Shown here in pieces: positions 1 through 9,405 of a stretch of DNA of 64,000 bases (positions are counted from its first letter, which is position 1; each line of letters starts with the position of its first letter). The stretch is from assembly GCF_900099785.1 (NCBI RefSeq), contig NZ_FNDS01000012.1, positions 95,916 through 159,915 of the forward strand, given 5' to 3'. The stretch is from Pseudomonas panipatensis. Lineage in GTDB: Bacteria; Pseudomonadota; Gammaproteobacteria; Pseudomonadales; Pseudomonadaceae. The notes below the pieces were generated by a model. The model was given only the letters and a program-made list of their open reading frames with translations. It had not been told where the DNA came from and ran no database searches. The position numbers and the translations under genes were made by a program.

Positions 1-288
1 CAGGGTGCCCTGGAGCCGACCTGCTGGCCGCACGACCCGACCGGGATGCTGGCCACGCACCGTTATCGACTCAACTGGCAGTCGTTGATGCAGGCCTTCC
101 GCGACAGCTACGCCCTGGCCAGGGCGGATGCGCGGGGCTACACACAGATGTCCGCGAGCGCGTACGAAAAAATGCGAGCCTTCTGCTCGCTGCCGGTCGT
201 GACGGGCACCCTGGATGCATTTCTCGACCAGGTCGCCGAGCGCGCGCGCGTCACGTCAGAGACCCAGACCCGGAGTGCCGCGACATGA
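1..288 (+). CDS. Glycosyltransferase, C-terminal fragment (runs off the left edge)
   Basis: The frame is open from base 1 and ends at a TGA overlapping the next start (ATGA), so this is the last 95 residues of a longer protein. Its C-terminal block (W-P-H-D-P near the left edge, then a Y/W-rich helix and an M-x-A/S-A-S-x-x-x-M-R-x-x-C pattern) aligns residue by residue with the end of the following glycosyltransferase (285-1829). The two are therefore probably tandem paralogs of the GT-B type, acting on a sugar-nucleotide substrate in the cytoplasm. The catalytic part is outside the window, so the specificity cannot be read. The overlapping stop and start suggest translational coupling with the next gene. 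Confidence 0.75.
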   Translation, partial: QGALEPTCWPHDPTGMLATHRYRLNWQSLMQAFRDSYALARADARGYTQMSASAYEKMRAFCSLPVVTGTLDAFLDQVAERARVTSETQTRSAAT

Positions 289-1829
289 GATTCCTGGTTC
301 ATTCCGAAGTGGGCGCCGCGCAGATCGCCAGCAGTCTCGGGTTGCCCGACTACAGCTACTACTTCGTGCTCAAGGAGTTTCTTCCGCTGCTGCGCGAGCT
401 TGGCGAGGTCATCGTCGTCGAGCATCCGCAGGCGGAAGTCGATGCCCTTTACGAGCAGGCCCGCGAGCGTGGCGAGGCTTGCGTATTCCTCAGCTTCACG
501 CCGCCGCACAAGACGGCGCAGGGGCTGCGTTGCCCGACGGTGCCGGTGTTCGCCTGGGAGTTCGATTCGATTCCCAACCAGTGCTGGCTGGACGACGAAC
601 GACAGAACTGGGCCGCCGTCCTGGCGGGTTGCGGCCAGGCCATCACCCACTCGAACCTGACCGTCGAAGCGGTCAGGAACGAACTGGGGGCTGACTATCC
701 CATCCTTTCCATTCCCGCTCCCGTGTGGGACCGCTTCGCGCCGCTGCGCGAGAACGATCCGGGCCAGTCGTCCGCTATCGACACGGAGATCCGCGTGCGT
801 TCCGGGGTGCTGATGGACAGCCACGATCTTTCCCTGGCGCCCTATATCCCTGATGCCGATGCGGTGGCCAGAGCGGTGGCCGATGCCCGTGAGCGCGAGC
901 AGCCGGCTCAGCCGCCTGAACCACCCAAGGCGCCGGCGCAGGCGGCTGCGGTGGCGGCGGGCGAGTCGCGGCTGCGCATCACCTTGCGCTATCTGGTGGA
1001 GTGGTATCGCCTGGTTTGGCTTGACCTCCTGCGCCCCGCCGCCGGCGTGAGCGAGTCGGCGCCAGAGGCGCAGAGGCAGATGGAGCCGCCGAACCCGGTA
1101 GAGCCGGGTGGCTTGCCGGAACTGCCGGGGACGCTGAAGGACATGCCGGAATTACCCCTGGCCGAGCATTGCCTGAAATTGTCGGGGGTGGTCTTCACCG
1201 CGGTATTCAACCCGTATGACGGCCGCAAGAACTGGGTCGATATGCTGACCGCATTCTGCTCGGCGTTTCGTGACACTGCCGATGCCACGCTCTTGTTCAA
1301 GCTGGGTCACCACGACTACCAGTCGGCGATGAATGACATGCTCATGTGCATGGCGCGGATGCCTGCCTTCAAGTGCCGGGTGGTGCTGCTGCATGGCTTC
1401 CTGGACGGCGCCGATTACGCCGCGCTGATCCGTTCCACCGCTTTCGTCGTCAATGCCTCCCATGGCGAAGGGCAGTGCCTGCCGCTGATGGAGTTCCTCA
1501 GTTGCGGCAAACCGGCCGTCGCACCCTGTCATTCCGCGATGGCCGATTACATCGACGCCGATATCGCCTTCGTGGTCGACAGTTGGCTGGACGCCACCGC
1601 CTGGCCGCACGATCCACGGCTCGCCTATCGCACCTTGCGTCATCAGATCGACTGGGCCTCTCTGGTATCGGCCTATCGCGAAGCCTATCGAACCTTCATG
1701 GAAAACCCGGAGCGTTACCGGCAGATGGCCGCCGCCAGCGTGGCGCGCATGCGCGAGCATTGCTCCAGGGCCACTGCCGGTGCACGCCTGGCGTCGTTGC
1801 TGAAGCTGAACGAGAGGGCTGAAGCATGA
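285..1829 (+). CDS. GT-B glycosyltransferase (GT4-like) with a proline/alanine-rich insert
   Basis: The protein has 514 aa and starts at an ATG overlapping the previous stop. The N-terminal acceptor-type domain (about residues 1-190) begins with a short beta strand (MRFLVHSEVG). The C-terminal donor domain (about 300-510) carries N-P-Y-D-G-R-K-N-W and N-A-S-H-G-E-G, then an E-x7-E pair near residues 395 and 403, as in retaining GT4-like enzymes. Between them lies an unusual segment (about 200-300) rich in Pro, Ala and Glu, with a hydrophobic W/Y/L stretch in the middle, which may attach to the membrane or a partner. It probably adds a sugar to lipopolysaccharide, since it sits in a surface-glycan cluster beside the D-rhamnan operon. 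Donor and acceptor cannot be inferred. The tandem relation to the upstream fragment is clear from the shared C-terminus. Confidence 0.8.
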   Translation: MRFLVHSEVGAAQIASSLGLPDYSYYFVLKEFLPLLRELGEVIVVEHPQAEVDALYEQARERGEACVFLSFTPPHKTAQGLRCPTVPVFAWEFDSIPNQCWLDDERQNWAAVLAGCGQAITHSNLTVEAVRNELGADYPILSIPAPVWDRFAPLRENDPGQSSAIDTEIRVRSGVLMDSHDLSLAPYIPDADAVARAVADAREREQPAQPPEPPKAPAQAAAVAAGESRLRITLRYLVEWYRLVWLDLLRPAAGVSESAPEAQRQMEPPNPVEPGGLPELPGTLKDMPELPLAEHCLKLSGVVFTAVFNPYDGRKNWVDMLTAFCSAFRDTADATLLFKLGHHDYQSAMNDMLMCMARMPAFKCRVVLLHGFLDGADYAALIRSTAFVVNASHGEGQCLPLMEFLSCGKPAVAPCHSAMADYIDADIAFVVDSWLDATAWPHDPRLAYRTLRHQIDWASLVSAYREAYRTFMENPERYRQMAAASVARMREHCSRATAGARLASLLKLNERAEA

Positions 1830-1900
1830 GCCGGAAGGCCGGGTCGGGTCATCCGCCGTTTGGCTTGAATGCCGTTGTTTGAAGTTATCTAGGAGCCGAG

Positions 1901-2722
1901 ATGCTGCAATTCATTAAGCGCCTGCAACGGCGAGCGCCTGACGTCGAGGCGCCTGCGCCTGCTGCTGTCGAACCTGCTGAAGATCTTTCCACGCTGACGG
2001 ATACCTCTCTCAGTGGCTGGTTCAAGCAGGAGAGCGACGAACTGTTCGAGGGCTTCCCCATTCGCGCGGAGGACTCCGTTCTGGATATCGGCTGCGGCGA
2101 TGGGCCCTTCGTGCAGTTCTGTGCGCAGCGCGGTGCGGAGGTCATCTTCGCCGACATCGATGGCGACAAGGTGGCCGCGGTCGAGCGTGCCCTGCAGGGC
2201 TCTGCCGCGCGCGCGATGCTGCCGCTGGTGACCGACGCGAATCCCATTCCCTTGCCAGATGCGCGGGTCAACAAGATCGTCGCGATGGAAGTGCTGGAGC
2301 ATGTCGACGATCCCGCGCAGTTCATGAGCGAGCTGGTGCGGGTTGGCAAGCCGGGCGCGCAGTACCTGATCACCGTGCCCGATCCCCTGGGCGAAAGCGT
2401 GCAGAAGGAGTTGGCGCCGCCTGCCTATTTCGAGAAGCCCAACCACATCCGCGTATTCCAGCGTGAAGAGTTCGAGCGCCTGATCGAGGCGTCCGGGCTG
2501 GTCATCGAGCGCAGGACTCAATACGGATTCTACTGGTCCGTCTGGTGGTTCTTCTTCTGGGCCTGCAAGCAGGATCTTTCGCCGCCCTGGCATCCTCTGC
2601 TGGATAGCTGGACGCGGACCTGGAACCTGTTGCTGTCGATGGAAGACGGGCCGCGGATCAAGCGGGCACTGGACCGGGCGATGCCCAAGAGCCAGGCGAT
2701 CATCGCGCGCAAGCCGTTGTGA
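1901..2722 (+). CDS. Class I SAM-dependent methyltransferase
   Basis: This 273 aa cytoplasmic protein has motif I of class I methyltransferases (V-L-D-I-G-C-G-D-G, about residue 64), an acidic motif II (F-A-D-I-D), a motif IV-like region (V-A-M-E-V-L-E-H-V-D-D-P) and a typical post-motif (L-I-T-V-P-D-P). The fold resembles Methyltransf_11/UbiG-like enzymes of polysaccharide loci. A preceding AGGAG sits 6-7 bases before the ATG. Its stop overlaps the GTG start of the next membrane protein. In P. aeruginosa, methyltransferases beside the common-antigen operon are linked to methylated rhamnose at the chain end. By analogy this one may methylate a sugar of the D-rhamnan or of another surface glycan; that role is inferred, while the methyltransferase family is secure. 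Confidence 0.8.
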   Translation: MLQFIKRLQRRAPDVEAPAPAAVEPAEDLSTLTDTSLSGWFKQESDELFEGFPIRAEDSVLDIGCGDGPFVQFCAQRGAEVIFADIDGDKVAAVERALQGSAARAMLPLVTDANPIPLPDARVNKIVAMEVLEHVDDPAQFMSELVRVGKPGAQYLITVPDPLGESVQKELAPPAYFEKPNHIRVFQREEFERLIEASGLVIERRTQYGFYWSVWWFFFWACKQDLSPPWHPLLDSWTRTWNLLLSMEDGPRIKRALDRAMPKSQAIIARKPL

Positions 2723-4173
2723 GGTGCGTGTCGATGCCCGAAGTTGGCCCATCTCCCTCTCGCGGCGATGCTTGCGTTGGTCGCTATTACGTTCTAGCGG
2801 CCGTGGTGATCCTGGTTGCCGCGCTGTTAACCGTTCGACTTGGCATGGGATTCGAGTTCCCGATCCCCTGGAACGACGAAACGGCCTTCATAGCCCAGGC
2901 CTTCGAGTTCAGCCGCACCGGCAGCTTTTTCGTCTACGGGCTGAACAGCGAGCGGGTGCTGATGTGGATGCCGCCCGGTTACATGCTTTTGCTCGCCGCC
3001 GTCTTCAAGGTGTTCGGCTATAGCTTCGAGCTGGCTCGCTGGGTCTCTTGTTTCCTGTACCTCGGCGCCTTCGGCGTCGCGCTGGGAATACTGCGCCATT
3101 TGCAGTTCAGCGGTAGGTGGGCGATCGCCGCCCTCTTGCTGACTTTGATCGCCTTCCTCTCACCCTATTCGCTGGCGATCTCCAACCTCGCGCGTATGGA
3201 GGCCATGTATACCCTGGTTTTCCTCGCTTCGCTCCTGGCCATGCTGCGTGGGCGCTATGGGCTGGGACTGGCGTTGGTCCTGCTGGGTGCTCTGGTGCAT
3301 TTCAACGCGGTTTACCTGTTGTTGCCCTATGCCGCCTTGGTGGCGTGGAAGATCCTCCGCCGGGAGGACCTGTCAATTGGTCCAGGCGAGTTGCTGGCGC
3401 TGGTGCTGGCGCTGCTGGCGCTAGCCGGCTATGGCGTGTTTGCGATCAAGCACATCGGCGGCTTCCTGGAAGATATGAAGTTCCAGTTCAGCTTCAAGTT
3501 GGGATCGCCGGTAATGGATGGCCCTTGGGGCTGGATGAAGGTGGCGGGCGTACTGTCAGTCGCGCTCGTTCAGCTGTGTCTACGCCGCCGCTTCGGTGAG
3601 GATGTCATCCTGACGCTTCACGCGGCTGCGTTTCTGGCGCTGGCGCTCAACGGGCACAACATGTGGTACAGCTTTGCCTTCGTCTTTGCCCTTTGGCTGC
3701 TGTTGCTGAGCCTGCTGGTCACCTATCTCGCCTTGGGCTCCCGCCAGGGCTGGCGATTGGTGACGGCCCTGCTCGCCGGGCTGCTGCTTTACCCGCTGGG
3801 TCAATACGCGTGGGCCAAGAACGCGCAATTCGCGCCGATGTGGCCACGCCTTGAACTCATGGGCCGGCATTTCCTGGCGCAGCAGGAATTAACCAAGATC
3901 AAAGCGTGGATCGCCCAACTACCGCCGGGTACTACGGTTTCCTTCGGCTACACCGGTGTGGAGCCGTTCTTCTTTACTGACTTCGCTCGCGCGGGGGCGT
4001 TGTGGAGTATTTCGGCGCACAGCATGGTGCAGGTCTTTCCCGCGCGCAGTAATGACTATCGGGTATTTTGCGACAGTGCATTGTTCCCGCCCTACCTGGC
4101 CAACTTTGATTGGGATGGCCACCCGCGCCGCAGTCAGGACAGTGGCTGTGTCATCTTCGCAAAGGGGCAGTAA
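2719..4173 (+). CDS. Polytopic GT-C-like membrane glycosyltransferase (ArnT/PMT-type)
   Basis: The protein has 484 aa with about ten hydrophobic helices. The start is GTG at 2719, overlapping the previous stop (GTGA); an ATG at 2734 is an alternative that loses five residues. After the first helix comes a periplasmic loop with N-D-E-T-A-F, which matches the acidic catalytic position of PMT/ArnT-type GT-C enzymes, followed by a P-P-G-Y helix start. GT-C enzymes use polyprenyl-phosphate sugars on the periplasmic face, so a role in modifying lipid A, core or O-chain is likely. The C-terminal roughly 120 residues form a soluble periplasmic region. Six bases separate it from the next membrane gene, which looks like its partner. 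The donor sugar cannot be told. Confidence 0.65.
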   Translation: MRCVSMPEVGPSPSRGDACVGRYYVLAAVVILVAALLTVRLGMGFEFPIPWNDETAFIAQAFEFSRTGSFFVYGLNSERVLMWMPPGYMLLLAAVFKVFGYSFELARWVSCFLYLGAFGVALGILRHLQFSGRWAIAALLLTLIAFLSPYSLAISNLARMEAMYTLVFLASLLAMLRGRYGLGLALVLLGALVHFNAVYLLLPYAALVAWKILRREDLSIGPGELLALVLALLALAGYGVFAIKHIGGFLEDMKFQFSFKLGSPVMDGPWGWMKVAGVLSVALVQLCLRRRFGEDVILTLHAAAFLALALNGHNMWYSFAFVFALWLLLLSLLVTYLALGSRQGWRLVTALLAGLLLYPLGQYAWAKNAQFAPMWPRLELMGRHFLAQQELTKIKAWIAQLPPGTTVSFGYTGVEPFFFTDFARAGALWSISAHSMVQVFPARSNDYRVFCDSALFPPYLANFDWDGHPRRSQDSGCVIFAKGQ

Positions 4174-4179
4174 CCGAGT

Positions 4180-5622
4180 ATGGGCGTGCGTAACCCACCC
4201 TTGGCCAGACGGTTAGCTGCCAATTGGCTATGGATACTGGTCGTATCAATGGTGGTGATGTTCACTTGGTGGACTGCTCGCTTCACGCTCGCGAACAGCT
4301 ATTTCATCGCCGACGATTACGATCATTTTCAGTTGGCGGGGGCGCTTCCATTCGAAGAGTTCCTGCTGACCCCCATCGACGTTCACTTCGTTCCGTTGCA
4401 CAGGCTGTTCAGTTACCTGCTGCTTAAGCTGGCGCCGCTCAACTTTTCATTGGCGGTGTGGCTTCTGATCGCATTTCAGCTCGCTTCGCTCCTGATGCTC
4501 TACCGGGTGCTGGAAAAAGTTCGCAAAGGTCCCTGGAATCCACCTTTGGTCCTGCTGTGCGCCTGTAACTCCGCGCTATTGCACCTGATCATCTGGTGGA
4601 GTGCCGGTATTCATCGGTTGCCCTACGTGCTATTGACGCTTGTCAGCTTGTTTTTCTACCTGAGATATCGTGAACGGCAGCGGCCGATCGAACTCATTGG
4701 TTGTTTTCTGAGTGCGATGATTGCCCTGGGCTTCTATAGCAAGGCGGTACTGATTCCCTTTTATGTGTTGGCGCTGGAGTTTTGCCTGAGCTGGCGAGAA
4801 GCGCTCAAGGCGTGGCGCCGTTATGTTCCGGGCGCGGTGTTGTTGTTACTGTCTCTGGCCTATGTCGGCTGGTACCTGAAGTTCGCTCCGGTGCAGCGCT
4901 CCGATGTGTCCACTTCTCCCGATGTCGCGCTGGAAATTACCGTAGCGTTCTTCCGCGTCCTGATGAACCTGGTGCTGTTGCGGGAGCTTTCGCAGTGGGG
5001 TCTCGTTGAGGCGCTGGTCGTGCTTTGCTGGAGCGCGCTGATACTCGTCACCTGTCTTCGGAAGCGCGAAAACGTTATCTATTGGTTGGCTCTTTTGGGC
5101 GTGCTAGCGCTGAACTTCCTCCTCATCGCGGGCTCGAGCCGGGGGCAATTGCTCGGCGCCTTTCTGGCGGGCGCGTTGCGTTATTACTATGAGGTGTTCT
5201 TCCTGGCGGCGATCTTCCTTTGCCTGATTCTGAACCCGGTGCCTGATGAGAGCCGGGGCGCCGCTCAGCGAGTGCAATCGAAGACATGGAGCGCTGCGGT
5301 TTTGATGTTCTGCCTTATCTATCCTCTTGCCGCTTACCACGCGGCGAAAGAAGCATTCGCGCATACCACAGGGCCGGTGCACAAGCAGGCCTCGCGCTAC
5401 ATGCGGACGCTATTGGCGAGCCTCGATGCCCTGCCTGCCGGGAGCGTCCAGGTAGCCGAGGGTAACCTGCCTCTCTACGTGTATGGGGACTGGTTGAAGG
5501 TCGCCAAGCCATATAGCCAGATCCTTCCGCTGCGCTATCCGAACATGCGATTCGTCCCTCATGAGCAGGCGCAGTATGAAATCGATCCGCAAGGGCAGGT
5601 CAGTGCCCTTGCGCCACATTGA
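4180..5622 (+). CDS. Polytopic membrane protein, probable GT-C glycosyltransferase
   Basis: This 480 aa protein has about ten transmembrane helices. After the first helix the loop carries A-D-D-Y-D-H-F, an acidic pair placed as in GT-C enzymes, and later H-F-V-P-L-H-R, a pattern common in uncharacterised bacterial GT-C proteins. The C-terminus is a soluble, probably periplasmic tail. It follows the preceding GT-C-like gene by six bases and is almost certainly co-transcribed with it. Third codon positions are visibly less GC-rich here than in the housekeeping blocks, which fits horizontally variable surface-glycan genes. It could instead be a polymerase or flippase-like protein. The exact function is unknown. 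Confidence 0.6.
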   Translation: MGVRNPPLARRLAANWLWILVVSMVVMFTWWTARFTLANSYFIADDYDHFQLAGALPFEEFLLTPIDVHFVPLHRLFSYLLLKLAPLNFSLAVWLLIAFQLASLLMLYRVLEKVRKGPWNPPLVLLCACNSALLHLIIWWSAGIHRLPYVLLTLVSLFFYLRYRERQRPIELIGCFLSAMIALGFYSKAVLIPFYVLALEFCLSWREALKAWRRYVPGAVLLLLSLAYVGWYLKFAPVQRSDVSTSPDVALEITVAFFRVLMNLVLLRELSQWGLVEALVVLCWSALILVTCLRKRENVIYWLALLGVLALNFLLIAGSSRGQLLGAFLAGALRYYYEVFFLAAIFLCLILNPVPDESRGAAQRVQSKTWSAAVLMFCLIYPLAAYHAAKEAFAHTTGPVHKQASRYMRTLLASLDALPAGSVQVAEGNLPLYVYGDWLKVAKPYSQILPLRYPNMRFVPHEQAQYEIDPQGQVSALAPH

Positions 5623-5637
5623 GCAGGGGGCTTCGAC

Positions 5638-6726
5638 TCAGGAGCGCAGTTCGTCGCCGCGTGCGTCAACGCTGTGGTTTGCTCTCTGCTGCTTAACTGC
5701 GCGGGCTATCCATGCCTTGCCCGGTAGTTCTATCCAGCGGTAGGTCAGCATCGAGTAGACCAGCAGGCTGCCCAGATAGATCGGGGTGAGAGCCGCATGG
5801 CTGAGTCCTAGGCTGGCCAGCCCGGTGTCGACGAGCATCAGTACGACCAAGTGGTTCAGGTAGATCGAGTAAGAAATGTTGCCCAGCCACTTCAGTCTGC
5901 GAATCAGACGGGCGAGTGGCCCTAGTTCCAACGCGAATACCAGTACCAAGGCAGTGAAAGCGAAGGGCGCGAATATATCCAGAGAGCGCATGTTGCCGTT
6001 ACGTGCGAAGAACAGTGTCAGTGTGGCAAGGGTGACAATGCATTCCGCCATCAGGATCGTCAGGGGCTGCCATTCGATCCTGCGGGCCAGTAGCCAGCCT
6101 CTGTAAGCGAGGATGCCCAGTACGAAAGATGACCAGCCGCGCAGCAAGCCCGAATTGATCACCTGAAAGTAATTCTGGTAGGTGGTATCGATATGCCCGG
6201 TAAGGTTGAAGATGATCAGAAGGCCGGCAACGCTCATCAGCAGTAGGCCAATGCTGCTGGTGGTGCGGCGGATATAGCAGAAGAAGATCAGGTTCAGCCA
6301 GAACTCTACGGAGATCGACCAGCTCTGCACATTCCAAGTCTGGCCATGAGTGTTCAGGCCGATATTGTGGGTCATCGTAAGTTGCTGGATGAAGGTGAAT
6401 AGCGTGCCGTCCGGGTAGCGCGGTATGTCTTTCACCAGCAATGTGTAGACTGCGGCGTAGCTGAGCAGGCCGAATAGGTGCATCGGATAGAGACGGGCCA
6501 GGCGGCTGATGACGAACCGGCCGCTGCTGATCGGCCTATCCGAGTACAGATAGCGGTGAGCCAGGATGAAGCCGCTGAGTACCAGGAAGAAATCCACTGC
6601 GAGGAAGCCGGCGAAGTTCAGCAGCCAATGGAAAAGGGCCACGGCGATGGCAGCGAGGCCTCGTAATCCGTCGAGTGCACTGAAGTGGAGTGTTTTGACC
6701 TTGTTGTCATTTATCTGCATTTGCAT
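5638..6726 (-). CDS. Acyltransferase family 3 (OafA/NodX-like) membrane O-acyltransferase
   Basis: The 362 aa integral membrane protein opens with the family hallmark (about residues 16-30: F-S-A-L-D-G-L-R-G-L-A-A-I-A-V), followed by F-H-W, then F-F-L-V-L-S-G-F-I-L and R-L-A-R-L-Y-P-M-H near residues 85-95. These are the conserved His and Arg regions of acyltransferase-3 proteins that move acetyl groups onto surface sugars. About ten helices are visible. Two ATG codons, 6726 and 6720, compete as the start; an AGGA lies 4 or 10 bases upstream of them. It is transcribed against its neighbours and converges on the GT-C pair with only 15 bases between stops. It probably O-acetylates the locus-encoded glycan; the acceptor is inferred. 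Confidence 0.8.
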   Translation of the reverse strand: MQMQINDNKVKTLHFSALDGLRGLAAIAVALFHWLLNFAGFLAVDFFLVLSGFILAHRYLYSDRPISSGRFVISRLARLYPMHLFGLLSYAAVYTLLVKDIPRYPDGTLFTFIQQLTMTHNIGLNTHGQTWNVQSWSISVEFWLNLIFFCYIRRTTSSIGLLLMSVAGLLIIFNLTGHIDTTYQNYFQVINSGLLRGWSSFVLGILAYRGWLLARRIEWQPLTILMAECIVTLATLTLFFARNGNMRSLDIFAPFAFTALVLVFALELGPLARLIRRLKWLGNISYSIYLNHLVVLMLVDTGLASLGLSHAALTPIYLGSLLVYSMLTYRWIELPGKAWIARAVKQQRANHSVDARGDELRS

Positions 6727-7051
6727 GGGGTCCTGGCCGTCTGGGTACTCGATGCGGCATGGATGGGCGGGCGGTAATTAGGACGGACGCTTGAACAGGC
6801 GCTCAGGATTCGGGTTGACGATGCTAACGATCAGGTGTCGGCGGCCAGGGCGAGTCAAGAACCTCTCGCGTCTTTGAATGGCCTGCTTCGGTGCCCATCA
6901 TTACGCAATGGGCGCTGGTGTCGCTGCTGGTAAAGACCATGCTGTCAGCTCTTGCTCAAGATTGTTGTTTTTGGTTGCGATTGCTACCAATAGCGTGTAG
7001 ATCAATGCAGGTTTCGTCAGAATTCTTATAAGCCATCCGGGGGCAAATGGC
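6727..7051. other. Intergenic region without an intact gene
   Basis: These bases separate the acyltransferase start from the UbiA relic. They are less GC-rich than the surroundings and hold only short frames. One 38-codon minus-strand frame (6940 down to 6824) and a neighbouring minus-strand frame ending in E-R-L-F-K-R-P-S-stop (stop at 6780) look like possible ends of lost genes, but I recognise neither. The promoter of the acyltransferase gene should lie here; no convincing -35/-10 pair was identified. Confidence 0.4.
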
Positions 7052-7510
7052 GTGCATGCTACCGTAGTGAGTCAGTCGTCTCGAGGTCAATTGAAAGGCT
7101 TGGTGACACTGATACGTCCGCGTCAGTGGGGGGGAAATGCTGTTGTCCGTGCTTCTCTGTCGGTCTCTGGGTCTCGTTGCCAATCCGCGGCGCTCCAGCA
7201 TGCTTTTCTTGCGCTTCTACTCTGTTGCGTCGCCTCATCCCCGGCTCTCGGCATTGCCTTGAGCTTGACGTTTGTTGTCCTTCTGCAAGTCAACCGCGTT
7301 CTCCTTCAGGCTGGTCCGCATGCCGGGGCCATCAATGGTCTGCGACCCCATATGGCCGATAGAGTGCTCTGCGAGCGAATTGGCCACGGCGAGAACGAGA
7401 TCCGGCATTGCCGCTTTGTAGGTGGACGCAGTTGCGAATGCTCTGTGGTGCAACTGACTGACCGGTCAGCGCAACAGGCTCCCTTTTCTGTCAGCAATCA
7501 GAGAGAGTGA
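7052..7510 (+). pseudogene. Decayed UbiA-family (decaprenyl-phosphate phosphoribosyltransferase-like) remnant
   Basis: The frame encodes L-I-R-P-R-Q-W-G-G-N-A-V-V-R-A-S-L followed by A-A-L-Q-H-A-F-L-A-L-L-L-C-C-V-A-S-S. Functional members of the DPPR synthase branch of UbiA prenyltransferases begin with L-x-R-P-x-Q-W-x-K-N, then F-V-x-A-P-L, and about 25 residues later a helix ending C-V-A-S-S before the N-D catalytic motif. Here the Lys of the motif and the N-D site are gone, and similarity stops after about 70 residues. Several differences are single-base changes (Leu to Arg, Pro to Ser, Phe to Val). The remainder to the stop has no recognisable family pattern and the codon bias is poor. 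I read it as a relic, not a working gene. Confidence 0.5.
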
Positions 7511-7514
7511 TTCA

Positions 7515-9400
<1,886 letters not shown>

Positions 9401-9405
9401 CGGCC

